Of a DNA stretch of 61,457 nucleotides, positions 49,901 through 57,768 are shown in pieces. The position numbers and the translations under genes are program-made. Location: NCBI RefSeq assembly GCF_030406325.1, contig NZ_JAUEQY010000047.1, positions 1 to 61,457 on the forward strand, read 5' to 3'. The stretch's first letter is position 1, and the number at the start of each line of letters is the position of its first letter. The notes under the pieces were generated by a model. The model was not told where the DNA came from, searched no databases, and was given only the letters and a program-made list of their open reading frames with translations. This DNA comes from Actinomadura sp. DC4. GTDB lineage: Bacteria > Actinomycetota > Actinomycetes > Streptosporangiales > Streptosporangiaceae.

Positions 49901-51079
49901 ATGACACGTTTCAATCCCATGAGGCGCGACCGGATGAGGGACATCCCCCAGCCGCAGCGGAACGGCCAGGGGGGCATCGACACCGGCCCGCGCAACGTGG
50001 AGATCGACCGCCAGAACCCCGACCTGCTCACGCCGCCGCCCACGGACCACGGCACGCTGCCCAACATGAAGTTCCCCTTCTCGCTCGCGCACACCCGGAT
50101 CGAGGAGGGCGGCTGGACGCGCGAGGTGACCCAGCGCGAGCTGCCGGTCGCCACCACGCTGGCGGGCGTGGACATGAAGCTCAACCCCGGCGCGTACCGC
50201 GAGCTGCACTGGCACAAGGAGTCAGAATGGGCCTACGTCCTGGAGGGAAGCTGCCGGATCGGCGCGGTGGACCAGGCGGGCTGCAACTTCCTCGACGACG
50301 TCGAGAAGGGTGACCTGTGGTTCTTCCCGAAGGGGGTACCGCACTACATCCAGGCGCTGGACGAGGGCGTGGAGTTCCTGCTCGTCTTCGACGACGGCGC
50401 GTTCTCGGAGAACTCCACGTTCATGCTGAGCGACTTCTTCGCCTGCACGCCGAAGAGCGTGCTCGCCAAGAACTTCGGCTGGACGCCCCAGCAGATGGAG
50501 GCCATGCCGGAGAAGGAGAAGTACATCTTCAAGGGTCAGGTCCCGCCACCGCTGGATGACCGGGAGCGGCTCATCAGCCCCACCGGCGACGTGCCCCGGA
50601 CGTTCAAGCACCGGATGCTCGCCCAGACGCCGCTGAGGTTCGACGGGGGTACGGTCCGGATCACCGACTCCACGAACTTCGCGGCGGCGACCACGATCTC
50701 GGCGGCCCTGGTGGAGCTCGAACCGGGCGCGCTGCGCGAACTGCACTGGCACCCGACCGACGACGAGTGGCAGTACTACATCTCCGGGTTCGGCCGGATG
50801 GGGGTGTTCGCCGGCTCGGGGCTGGCCCGTACGTTCGACTTCCACGCCGGCGACGTCGGTTATGTGCCCTTCGCGTACGGGCACTACATCGAGAACCTCG
50901 GCTCTGAGCCGCTGGTGTTCCTGGAGATGTTCCGCAACCCGCGCTTTGAGGACATCTCGGCGGCGCAGTGGATGGCCAACACCCCGGCGCAGGTCAGCGC
51001 GGACACGCTCAACATGCCGCGCCGGATGATCGAGGCGATCCCCAAGGAGAAGCACAGCATCCTGCCGGGGACGCGATAG
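49901..51079 (+). CDS. oxdC: Oxalate decarboxylase (bicupin)
   Basis: A 392-residue bicupin. Mn ligands of the first cupin are His103, His105, Glu109 and His148 (HWHKESEW, GVPHYIQ); of the second, His282, His284, Glu289 and His328 (HWHPTDDEW, YGHYIEN). The spacing equals that of Bacillus subtilis OxdC. The catalytic lid SENST is at residues 169-173, with the proton-donor Glu170, which marks a decarboxylase and not an oxidase. There is no signal peptide, so it acts inside the cell, converting oxalate to formate and CO2. It has GAGAGGAA upstream of its ATG and is downstream of the Nramp gene in one operon. A bidirectional hairpin follows. Confidence 0.93.
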   Translation: MTRFNPMRRDRMRDIPQPQRNGQGGIDTGPRNVEIDRQNPDLLTPPPTDHGTLPNMKFPFSLAHTRIEEGGWTREVTQRELPVATTLAGVDMKLNPGAYRELHWHKESEWAYVLEGSCRIGAVDQAGCNFLDDVEKGDLWFFPKGVPHYIQALDEGVEFLLVFDDGAFSENSTFMLSDFFACTPKSVLAKNFGWTPQQMEAMPEKEKYIFKGQVPPPLDDRERLISPTGDVPRTFKHRMLAQTPLRFDGGTVRITDSTNFAAATTISAALVELEPGALRELHWHPTDDEWQYYISGFGRMGVFAGSGLARTFDFHAGDVGYVPFAYGHYIENLGSEPLVFLEMFRNPRFEDISAAQWMANTPAQVSADTLNMPRRMIEAIPKEKHSILPGTR

Positions 51080-51085
51080 GGCGAA

Positions 51086-51119
51086 GGGGCGAGGACCCGC
51101 TCCGGAAGGTCCTCGCCCC
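51086..51119. terminator. Bidirectional hairpin between oxdC and modA
   Basis: A perfect 12-bp stem, GGGGCGAGGACC (51086-51097) and GGTCCTCGCCCC (51108-51119), with a 10-base loop, lies between two convergent genes whose stops flank it by 7-10 bases. It can end both transcripts. Confidence 0.75.
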
Positions 51120-51129
51120 CGCTCTGGGG

Positions 51130-51930
51130 TCAGGGGGACTCGAAGCCCGCCTGCGTCAGGACGGACTTGCCCTGCGCGGAGAGGACGAGCTGGACGAACT
51201 GGCCGGCGAGGTCGGCCTGCGGCGCCTTGGCCAGCGTGGCGATCGGGTAGTCGTTGATCGCCTTGGCGGCCTCGGGAAAGTCGATGCCGGTCACCTTTCC
51301 GGCGGCGGACTTGACGTCGGTGCGGTAGACCAGCGCGGCGTCGGCCTCGTTGAGCTGCACCTTCGTCAGCGCCGCCTTGACGTCCTGCTCCTGGGAGACC
51401 GGCTTGACCTTGAGGTTCGCCGCGGCGAGGGCCTTGATGGCGGCGGCGCCGCAGGGCACCTCGGGCGCGCACTCGACGACCTTGAGCTTGGGGTCGGTCA
51501 GGTCCTTGAGCGTCTTGACCTTGCCTGGGTTGCTCGGCGGCACGGCGATCTCGAGCCGGTTGCGGACGAACGTCGTCGGGGTGCCGGACGCGTCCTTGGC
51601 GTCGGTCACCGTCTTCATCGTCGCCGGGCTCGCGGCGGCGAACACGTCGGCCGGCGCGCCCTGGGTGATCTGCTGGGCCAGCGCCGAGCTGCCGCCGAAG
51701 TTGAACTTCACCTTCACACCCGGGTGTGCGGTCTCGAAGGTCTTGCCCAGAGAGGTGAACGTCTCGGTCAGCGACGCGGCGGCGAACACGAAGAGCGTCT
51801 TGCCGCTCTTGCCCGAGGAGCCGGAGGACTTGTCGTCGTCGGTGCTGCCGCACCCGGCCGCGAGCGTCAGGCTCGCTCCGAGAGTGGCGGCGAGCAGTAC
51901 CCGGAAGGGCCGGGGGAGACGTTCGATCAC
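51130..51930 (-). CDS. modA: Molybdate ABC transporter substrate-binding lipoprotein
   Basis: A 266-residue periplasmic-type binding protein. The lipobox LAAGC is at about residue 25. The ModA pattern follows: LFVFAAASLTETFTSLGKTF, NFGGSSALAQQITQGAPADV, FAAASPATM, and the ligand loop around CAPEVPCGAAAIKAL and EADAALVYRTDV. The GTG at 51930 has AGGAG just upstream and is chosen over an earlier in-frame ATG (52011). It binds molybdate or tungstate outside the membrane. The permease (ModB) and ATPase (ModC) genes are not adjacent. A Mop-like gene lies upstream on the same strand. Confidence 0.92.
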   Translation of the reverse strand: MIERLPRPFRVLLAATLGASLTLAAGCGSTDDDKSSGSSGKSGKTLFVFAAASLTETFTSLGKTFETAHPGVKVKFNFGGSSALAQQITQGAPADVFAAASPATMKTVTDAKDASGTPTTFVRNRLEIAVPPSNPGKVKTLKDLTDPKLKVVECAPEVPCGAAAIKALAAANLKVKPVSQEQDVKAALTKVQLNEADAALVYRTDVKSAAGKVTGIDFPEAAKAINDYPIATLAKAPQADLAGQFVQLVLSAQGKSVLTQAGFESP

Positions 51931-52093
51931 CTTGAGTTCTCCTCGTGCAGTGCCCCTCTCGGGGAGGGGCGGGGGGCGGCGGCCCGTCGGGACGTGTCCG
52001 AAGGCCGCCACCCGTACTATCGCATATTCCAGATTCGAGGCTAGACAGGCGGAGCACCTGCGAGCCTTAAGAGGTTCTTACACCTGTATCTGC

Positions 52094-52303
52094 CTACTCC
52101 GGAACGGCGAGGATCACGTCCGAGGCCTTGATCATGGCGACCACCTCGCTGCCCTCGGAGAGCCTCAGCTCCCGCGCCGCCTCGACGGTGATGGCCGCCA
52201 CCATCCGCACGCCGCCGGCGTCCAGCTCGACGTTGGCGGTGGCGTCCCCCGTGGTGACCGCCGTGACTCTGGCCTGGATCTGGTTACGTGCGCTCAATCG
52301 CAT
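52094..52303 (-). CDS. Mop-like TOBE-domain molybdate-binding protein
   Basis: A 69-residue protein that is a single TOBE/Mop domain (LSARNQIQARVTAVTTGDAT, then VEAARELRLSEGSEVVAMIK and ASDVILAVPE). Such proteins store molybdate or deliver it in the cytoplasm as oligomers. It lies 163 bases upstream of modA on the same strand, so it is probably part of the same regulon. The pairing supports supply of molybdenum, which the hydroxylase at 44530-48007 needs. Confidence 0.9.
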   Translation of the reverse strand: MRLSARNQIQARVTAVTTGDATANVELDAGGVRMVAAITVEAARELRLSEGSEVVAMIKASDVILAVPE

Positions 52304-52360
52304 GATGCTCGCCCCCCGGCGTTTCGTCGATGTCCACGACCTGCCCGTCGTCCGCCCTGC

Positions 52361-53593
52361 TCAAGCCCGTGCGGCGGTCCGCGCGGTTCCGTGGCGGAGC
52401 AGGCCGGGAAGGGCGACGGCGGCCAGCACGATCACGGCGATGCCGTACTCGCGGGCGGTGACGAGCAGTCCGCCGCCGTGCACGACGAGGACGCCGGCGA
52501 CGACCGCGGGCACGCCCATGCCGAGGTAGGACACGACGAACACGAGAGACAGGACGCCGGCGCGCTCACCGGCCGCCACCGTCGGAATGACGATGCGGAT
52601 GCCGCCCTGGAACCCGCTGCCGAAGCCGACGCCCGCGACGGCCGTACCGGCGAAGAACCAGCCGGGAGAGGAGGCGTCCACCGCGGCGAGCGTCACGGCC
52701 ACGCCCGCGATCAGGGTGGTGACGCCGATGAGCATGACCATACGGGCGGCGAGCCCGCGCAGGAGCAGGATCGAGACGGCCGCGGTCCCGGCCAGGACGA
52801 ACAGGCTGAGCCCGCCGAGGACGACCGAGGAGGAGCCGGAAGAGACACGGACCAGCGCGGGCCCGAGTGATCCGTACAACCCGGCCAGCGCCCAGACCGC
52901 GAACAGGACCGGGGCGGCGAGGCGCATCGCGGGCCGTACGTGGCCGGGAAGCCGGATCTCGGGCCGCAGCGTGGCGAGCGCGCCCGGCCGGCGGGGTGCC
53001 GTCTCCGGCATCAGCAGCACACCGGCGGCCTGGACGGCGAACACCCCGACCAGCGCCACGTAGACCAGGTGGGTGGGCGCCGGGAGGTATCGCACGAGCA
53101 GGCCGGACATGAGCGCGCCGGTCGCCGTGCCCATGCCCGGGGCGACCGCGTTGGCGGTGGCGCCGCGCGCGCGGTCGACGTCCAGCATGCCGGCGCCGAT
53201 CGCGCCGAGCGCCGCCCCGGTCGACAGCCCCTGCACGACGCGCGCGGCGAGCAGCTCGGGGACGCCGGCGGCCGTGGCGAAGATGACCATCGCCACGACC
53301 TGGACCGCCATCGCGGTCAGGAGGACGGGACGGCGGCCGAGGTGGTCCGAGAGACGGCCGAGGGTCAGCAGCGCGGCCAGCACCGCGAGGGCGTACACGC
53401 CGAACACGACCGTCGTGGTGATCGGCGTGAAGCCCCATTCGGCCTGGTAGATCGCGTACAGCGGGGTCGGGGCGGAGGAGGCGGCGAGCAGTGAGACGAC
53501 GATCGAGGCGAGCAGGGTCAGGCTCGCGATGGGGGCCGGGAGCCGGGTGGGCGTGGCGGTGACGGGAGCAGGGGCGAGGGCGCGGTCGGTCAT
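52361..53593 (-). CDS. Major facilitator superfamily drug-type transporter
   Basis: A 410-residue MFS protein with twelve hydrophobic segments. Loop 2-3 has GRLSDHLGRRPVLLTAMAVQ, segment 4 has ARVVQGLSTGAALGAIGAGM, and the typical AVAPGMGTATGALMSGLLV follows. The layout is that of actinobacterial efflux proteins. The ATG at 53593 starts the family sequence; a long frame running back through the SDR gene is rejected. It is 29 bases downstream of the SDR gene in the same operon, so both are likely under the TetR regulator at 54528. Confidence 0.88.
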   Translation of the reverse strand: MTDRALAPAPVTATPTRLPAPIASLTLLASIVVSLLAASSAPTPLYAIYQAEWGFTPITTTVVFGVYALAVLAALLTLGRLSDHLGRRPVLLTAMAVQVVAMVIFATAAGVPELLAARVVQGLSTGAALGAIGAGMLDVDRARGATANAVAPGMGTATGALMSGLLVRYLPAPTHLVYVALVGVFAVQAAGVLLMPETAPRRPGALATLRPEIRLPGHVRPAMRLAAPVLFAVWALAGLYGSLGPALVRVSSGSSSVVLGGLSLFVLAGTAAVSILLLRGLAARMVMLIGVTTLIAGVAVTLAAVDASSPGWFFAGTAVAGVGFGSGFQGGIRIVIPTVAAGERAGVLSLVFVVSYLGMGVPAVVAGVLVVHGGGLLVTAREYGIAVIVLAAVALPGLLRHGTARTAARA

Positions 53594-53622
53594 GGGGTTG
53601 GTTCTCTGTTTTCTCTGGGGGT

Positions 53623-54348
53623 TCAGACGGCGGTACGGCCACCGTCGGCGGCGATGACCGCGCCGGTGACGTAGCCGGCCTTGGGCGAGGCCAGGAACGC
53701 GACGACGTCGGCGATCTCCTCGACGCGCGCGCCCCGGTCGAGCAGCGTGGTGGAGCCGAGCTGTTCGATCCGGCCGCGGTCGGCGCCCTCCGTGAAGGTC
53801 GGGCCGGGCGCGACGGCGTTGACCCGCACGCCCTTCGGGCTGAACTCGGCGGCCCACGCGCGGGTCATCGCCTCCAGCGCGACCTTCGTGGCGCCGTACG
53901 CGGCGCCGCCGGCCAGACCGACCTGCGCGGCCATGCTGCTGATGCTGATGACACTGCCCCTGCCGCGCTCGGCCATGGCCGGTACGAGCGCGGCGACCAG
54001 GTAGTACGCGGCGCGCACGTTGGCGGCGAACATCGCGTCGTACGTGCCGGTGTCCAGGTCGGAGGTGGGGCCGAACCACGAGCGCCCGCCGTTGTTGACC
54101 AGCACGTCCACGTCACCGGCCTCGGCGGCCAGGCGGCGTACGCCGGCCACGTCGGTGAGGTCGGCGGCGACGAACCGGGCGTGCCCGCCGGCCTGTTCGA
54201 TCACCTCGACGGTGGCGGCCCCCCGGGCGGGGTCACGGCCGTGCACGATCACGTGGTGCCCGTCCGCGGCGAGCGCCAGCGCGATCGCGCGGCCGATGCC
54301 CGACGTCGCTCCTGTGACCAGAGCCGTGCTGTTGTCCGTCATCGTCAT
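53623..54348 (-). CDS. Short-chain dehydrogenase/reductase (SDR)
   Basis: A 241-residue classical SDR. The cofactor motif is TGATSGIGRAIALAL at about 11-25, VLVNNGGRSW is the NNAG variant, and the catalytic triad is Ser in SISSMAAQVG with YGATK. The C terminus AGYVTGAVIAADGG is typical. It uses NAD(P)(H) to oxidise or reduce an alcohol or carbonyl; the substrate is unknown. It is the first gene of an operon with the MFS exporter, divergent from a TetR gene, with four operator-like repeats in the shared spacer. Confidence 0.92.
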   Translation of the reverse strand: MTMTDNSTALVTGATSGIGRAIALALAADGHHVIVHGRDPARGAATVEVIEQAGGHARFVAADLTDVAGVRRLAAEAGDVDVLVNNGGRSWFGPTSDLDTGTYDAMFAANVRAAYYLVAALVPAMAERGRGSVISISSMAAQVGLAGGAAYGATKVALEAMTRAWAAEFSPKGVRVNAVAPGPTFTEGADRGRIEQLGSTTLLDRGARVEEIADVVAFLASPKAGYVTGAVIAADGGRTAV

Positions 54349-54367
54349 CTTCTTCGGGGTCGTTGAG

Positions 54368-54514
54368 TAGACCAGTTTGTCTACTGTGTGAGGACATTAG
54401 ACAGGTCGGTCTAGCACTGTCAACTTCTCCGTTGCCGCGAACTAGCTATGTTTGTTTTTTCTAGACAGATCTGTTCAGTCACGTTCGCCGTGCTTCGATA
54501 GACAGATCGGTCTG
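54368..54514. promoter_or_regulatory. Four TAGAC-N6-GTCTA operator-like repeats
   Basis: The spacer between the SDR and tetR genes contains four copies of a 16-bp inverted repeat with 5-bp arms and a 6-bp centre. They lie at 54368-54383 (perfect arms), 54398-54413 (perfect arms), 54462-54477 (one arm GTTCA) and 54499-54514 (one arm GTCTG). Two sit near the SDR start and two near the tetR start, with starts 30 and 37 bp apart within the pairs. A TetR dimer bound at these sites would repress both promoters. Confidence 0.7.
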
Positions 54515-54527
54515 CTAGGGTGCCGGT

Positions 54528-55109
54528 ATGGGCGAGACGACTCTGGACCGGGCCTCGGCCCGGGAGCGCCTGCTGGCCGCCGCCACCGAGCTGTTCTACC
54601 GGGAGGGCGTGCGCTCGGTCGGCATCGACCGGGTGATCGAGCGCGCCGGGGTGGCCAAAGGATCGCTGTACAACACGTTCGGCAGCAAGGAGGCCCTGGT
54701 CCGCGCCTACCTCGAGGGCCGGCACACCCGCACCCGCGAGCGCATGGCACGCGAACTCGCGGCGCGCTACAAGACGCCGCGCGAGCGCCTGGTGGGCGTG
54801 TTCGCGGTGCAGGGCATCGCCTTCGCCGAGCCCGGCTTCCGCGGCTGCGCCTTCGTCGGCGCGAGCGCCCAGTCCGAGCCCGGGGGAGCGGTGGAGCAGG
54901 TGTCGGAGGAGTACCGCGTCTGGGTACGCTCGCTGTTCCTCGACCTGGCCTACGCCGCCGAGGCCCCCGACCCGGAGGGTCTGGCCCGGCAACTGGTCAT
55001 GCTCTACGACGGCTCCGGCATCTCCGCCTGGATGGACCACGACCCCAAGGCCGCCGAAACCGCCACCACGATCGCCACCACCCTGGTCGACGCCGCCTTC
55101 GCCCGCTGA
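54528..55109 (+). CDS. TetR-family transcriptional regulator
   Basis: A 193-residue TetR regulator. The N-terminal HTH is ARERLLAAATELFYREGVRS...VGIDRVIERAGVAKGSLYNTF, ending GSKEALVRAYLEGR. The C-terminal ligand/dimer domain has a conserved PGFRGCAFVGASAQSEPGG segment seen in one TetR subgroup. It is divergent from the SDR-MFS operon, with operator-like repeats between, and is likely the repressor of that operon and of itself. Confidence 0.92.
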   Translation: MGETTLDRASARERLLAAATELFYREGVRSVGIDRVIERAGVAKGSLYNTFGSKEALVRAYLEGRHTRTRERMARELAARYKTPRERLVGVFAVQGIAFAEPGFRGCAFVGASAQSEPGGAVEQVSEEYRVWVRSLFLDLAYAAEAPDPEGLARQLVMLYDGSGISAWMDHDPKAAETATTIATTLVDAAFAR

Positions 55110-55304
55110 CCTGACGATCCACGTGCCGGCGGCGTCGCCGGGTGGTTGACACCGAGCGTGATCCGCCCGGCGGGTCGACCCCCGGCACACCCGTCGGCTC
55201 CTCGACGACGTCCGCGTAACGATCCTCCACTGCGACCACGTCATCCACCTTCTGCTTCCGGGCGTGGCCGGGATCGTTCTGGCCATCGTCGTCGTGGCGG
55301 TGCC

Positions 55305-55658
55305 GTGGTGGGCGGTGAGCCCACCTGGCAGTCGCCGCGCGTCTACAAGTACCGCCTGCGGGTGAGCGTCCCCGGCCGCGAGCCGTACGAGGCCGACTGC
55401 GGCATCTGCCCGGCCGGTCTTCAGGCCGGGCAGACGGTCGACGTCGCGGTGAGCCCGCGCAACCACAAGCGGGTCACCATCGTTCCCGAGCCGGAACAGG
55501 ACGACGTCGGCGGGCGGGTCTACACGTTCGAGCTCGGCTCCCGGCCGGCCGGCGCAGAGCGCCTGAAGGAGCTCGCCGAGCTCGGCCGGCTGCACCGCGA
55601 CGGCGTGCTGACCGACGCCGAGTTCGCCGAGGAGAAGGCTCGGATCCTCGGCGAGTAG
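55305..55658 (+). CDS. SHOCT-domain protein, start uncertain, possible frameshift
   Basis: From a GTG at 55305 the frame gives 117 residues: a beta-rich middle (YKYRLRVSVPGREPYEADCG, then ICPAGLQAGQTVDVAVSPRN) and a C-terminal SHOCT helix pair (ERLKELAELGRLHRDGVLTD followed by AEFAEEKARILGE). Just upstream, a different frame (from about 55264) encodes an obvious transmembrane segment (VAGIVLAIVVVAVPWWAVS), which this protein type normally carries before the soluble part. The two frames would join if one base were missing near 55305-55320, so either a frameshift mutation or a sequence error has split the gene, or the start is at 55305 and the membrane segment is fortuitous. Confidence 0.65.
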   Translation: MVGGEPTWQSPRVYKYRLRVSVPGREPYEADCGICPAGLQAGQTVDVAVSPRNHKRVTIVPEPEQDDVGGRVYTFELGSRPAGAERLKELAELGRLHRDGVLTDAEFAEEKARILGE

Positions 55659-55665
55659 CCGGGCC

Positions 55666-56697
55666 TCAGAGCCCTCCGGCCAGGCGTTCGAGGATGCGCG
55701 CGGTGGGTTCGGCGGTCGCGTGGCGGTGGCCGGTGCCGGCCCAGAGGTGGAGGCGCTCCGGGTCGCCCGCGGCGGCGGCCGCCCTGCGCAGGGGGCCGGT
55801 GAGGTGGTGCAGGGCCGGATAGCCCTCCGGCGCCACGGCGGCGTACCGGTCGACGAACTCGTTGCGCAGCGCACGCGCGGGCCGGCCGGTGAACGCGCGC
55901 GTGACCACGGTCTCGTCGCGGGCCGGGTCGGCGATGGCCGCCTGGTGCGTCGCCGACGCGCCGCTCTCGTCGGCCCGCAGCAGCACCGTGCCCACGGCGG
56001 CGGCCACCGCTCCGGCGCGCAGCACGGCCGCCACGTCCGCGGAGGTGGCCAGCCCGCCGGCCGCGATGATCGGCAACGAGGTCGTACGGCCCACCTCGGC
56101 GACGAGCTCCGCGGTCGGCGTACGCGCGGGCAGGCGGGCCGGGGTGAGCGTGCCCGAGTGGCCGCCGGCCGCCGAGGACTGGACGGCCAGGAGGTCGACA
56201 CCCGCCTCGACGGCGACGCGCGCCTCCTCGGCCGAGGTGACCGTCTGGACGACGAGGCTCCCGGCCAGGCGCAGCGCGGCGACGACGGCCGCGTCGGGCA
56301 CGCCGAAGGTGAAACCGATGACCGGGACGGGCTCGGCGAGCAGGAAGTCGATCTTGTCCTGCCAGTGGTCGTCGTCCTGGACCGGTTCGCCGCCGGCCGG
56401 CTCCAGGCCGTACCGGTCGCCCTCGGCCCGGATCGCCTCGGCGTAGCGGTGGAACGCCGCGACGTCGACGGGCACCGGGTTGGGCGCGAAGAGGTTGACG
56501 CCGAACGGCACCGCCTGGGCCCGTACGGCGGCGATCTGCTCGGCCATCGCCTGCGGAGTGCGGTAGCCGGCGGCCAGGAAACCGAGCCCTCCCGCGCGCG
56601 CGGCGGCGGTGACCAGCGCGGGCGTGCTCGGCCCGCCGGCCATCGGCGCGGCGAGCACCGGAATGGTCAGGCCGAGGTCGGCCAGCGCGGTGGTCAT
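55666..56697 (-). CDS. Nitronate monooxygenase / 2-nitropropane dioxygenase family
   Basis: A 343-residue FMN-dependent TIM-barrel protein. Its N terminus is IPVLAAPMAGGPSTPALVTA; the phosphate/FMN loops are VQSSAAGGHSG, LPIIAAGGLATSADVAAVLR and GTVLLRADESGAS. It would oxidise alkyl nitronates or related toxins such as propionate-3-nitronate, protecting the cell or supporting catabolism. The ATG at 56697 starts the family sequence. It is divergent from the LLM oxidoreductase at 56782 (84-bp spacer). Confidence 0.9.
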   Translation of the reverse strand: MTTALADLGLTIPVLAAPMAGGPSTPALVTAAARAGGLGFLAAGYRTPQAMAEQIAAVRAQAVPFGVNLFAPNPVPVDVAAFHRYAEAIRAEGDRYGLEPAGGEPVQDDDHWQDKIDFLLAEPVPVIGFTFGVPDAAVVAALRLAGSLVVQTVTSAEEARVAVEAGVDLLAVQSSAAGGHSGTLTPARLPARTPTAELVAEVGRTTSLPIIAAGGLATSADVAAVLRAGAVAAAVGTVLLRADESGASATHQAAIADPARDETVVTRAFTGRPARALRNEFVDRYAAVAPEGYPALHHLTGPLRRAAAAAGDPERLHLWAGTGHRHATAEPTARILERLAGGL

Positions 56698-56781
56698 GGT
56701 CTCTCCAGAATGGTGAACGACCATCCTATCGAGCGCGGCGCCCGCAGCGGTTCTGTCGGCCGGGTGCGCGATGATGCGGCC

Positions 56782-57654
56782 ATGACGATTCTCGGCGCCG
56801 TGTGCCGGCCTCAGCTGCCCCCCGAGCGGTTGCGCGACCTCGTCCGTACGGCGGACGCGGCCGGGCTGGACGAGCTGTGGCTGTGGGAGGACTGCTTCTG
56901 GGGCAGCGGCCTGGCGACCGCCTCCGCCGTGCTCGCGTGGACCGAGCGGCTGCGGGTCGGCGTGGGGCTGCTCCCGGTGCCGCTGCGCAACGCCGCCGTG
57001 GCGGCGATGGAGATCGCCACGCTGCACCGGTTGTTCCCCGGCCGGGCGACCATCGGCGTCGGGCACGGCGTCCAGGACTGGATGGAGCAGGTCGGCGCGC
57101 GGGTCGAGTCGCCCGTGACGCTGCTGCGCGAACACCTCGACGCGCTCCGCGCGCTGCTGCGCGGCGAGACGGTCGGCACGGCCGGCCGTTACGTGCGGCT
57201 GGACGAGGTCGCCCTGGACTGGCCGCCGCTGTCCGCCCCGGCGGTCGTCGCCGGCGCGACCGGGCCGCGTTCACTGCGACTCTGCGGCGAGGCCGCCGAC
57301 GGCACCATCCTCGTCGCCGGCACGACCCCGGACGGAGTACGCGAGGCCCGGCGACTCGTGGACGAGGGACGCGCGGCGGCCGGCCGCACCGAGCCGCACC
57401 AGCTGATCGCCTACGTCCTCGCCGCGACGGGCGAGGGCGCGGAGGAACGAGTCGCCGCCGACCTGCGGCGCGAGGGCCGCGAGCCGATTCCGGAGCTCAT
57501 GGTGGCCGGCGACGCGAACACGATCGCCACCGCCGTACGACGCTGGGCGGACGCGGGCGCCGACACCGTCGTCCTGCAGCCGGCCCTGGCCGAACCCGAC
57601 CCGGAGGGCTTCGTACGCTTCGCCGGCGAGGAGGTCCGCCCACTGGTCAACTGA
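56782..57654 (+). CDS. LLM-class flavin-dependent oxidoreductase
   Basis: A 290-residue luciferase-like protein. LRDLVRTADAAGLDELWLWE, RLRVGVGLLPVPLRNAAVAA, HRLFPGRATIGVGHGVQDWM and the C-terminal ANTIATAVRRWADAGADTVV match the F420/FMN-dependent LLM family. In actinobacteria most such proteins use F420. Reduction or oxidation of an unknown substrate is expected. The ATG start fits; a much longer open frame upstream lies antisense to the nitronate monooxygenase and is rejected. The divergent flavin enzyme suggests a shared promoter region. Confidence 0.88.
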   Translation: MTILGAVCRPQLPPERLRDLVRTADAAGLDELWLWEDCFWGSGLATASAVLAWTERLRVGVGLLPVPLRNAAVAAMEIATLHRLFPGRATIGVGHGVQDWMEQVGARVESPVTLLREHLDALRALLRGETVGTAGRYVRLDEVALDWPPLSAPAVVAGATGPRSLRLCGEAADGTILVAGTTPDGVREARRLVDEGRAAAGRTEPHQLIAYVLAATGEGAEERVAADLRREGREPIPELMVAGDANTIATAVRRWADAGADTVVLQPALAEPDPEGFVRFAGEEVRPLVN

Positions 57655-57768
57655 CAGACCCGCCGATCGACCGGAGCGCTCACACGGCCGTCCGAACTTC
57701 GGGTGCTGCGGGCGGCGTTCGGTTCGGCAGGGCCTCGCGACGGGGCGACGGGGGCGGACGGTCTCACG

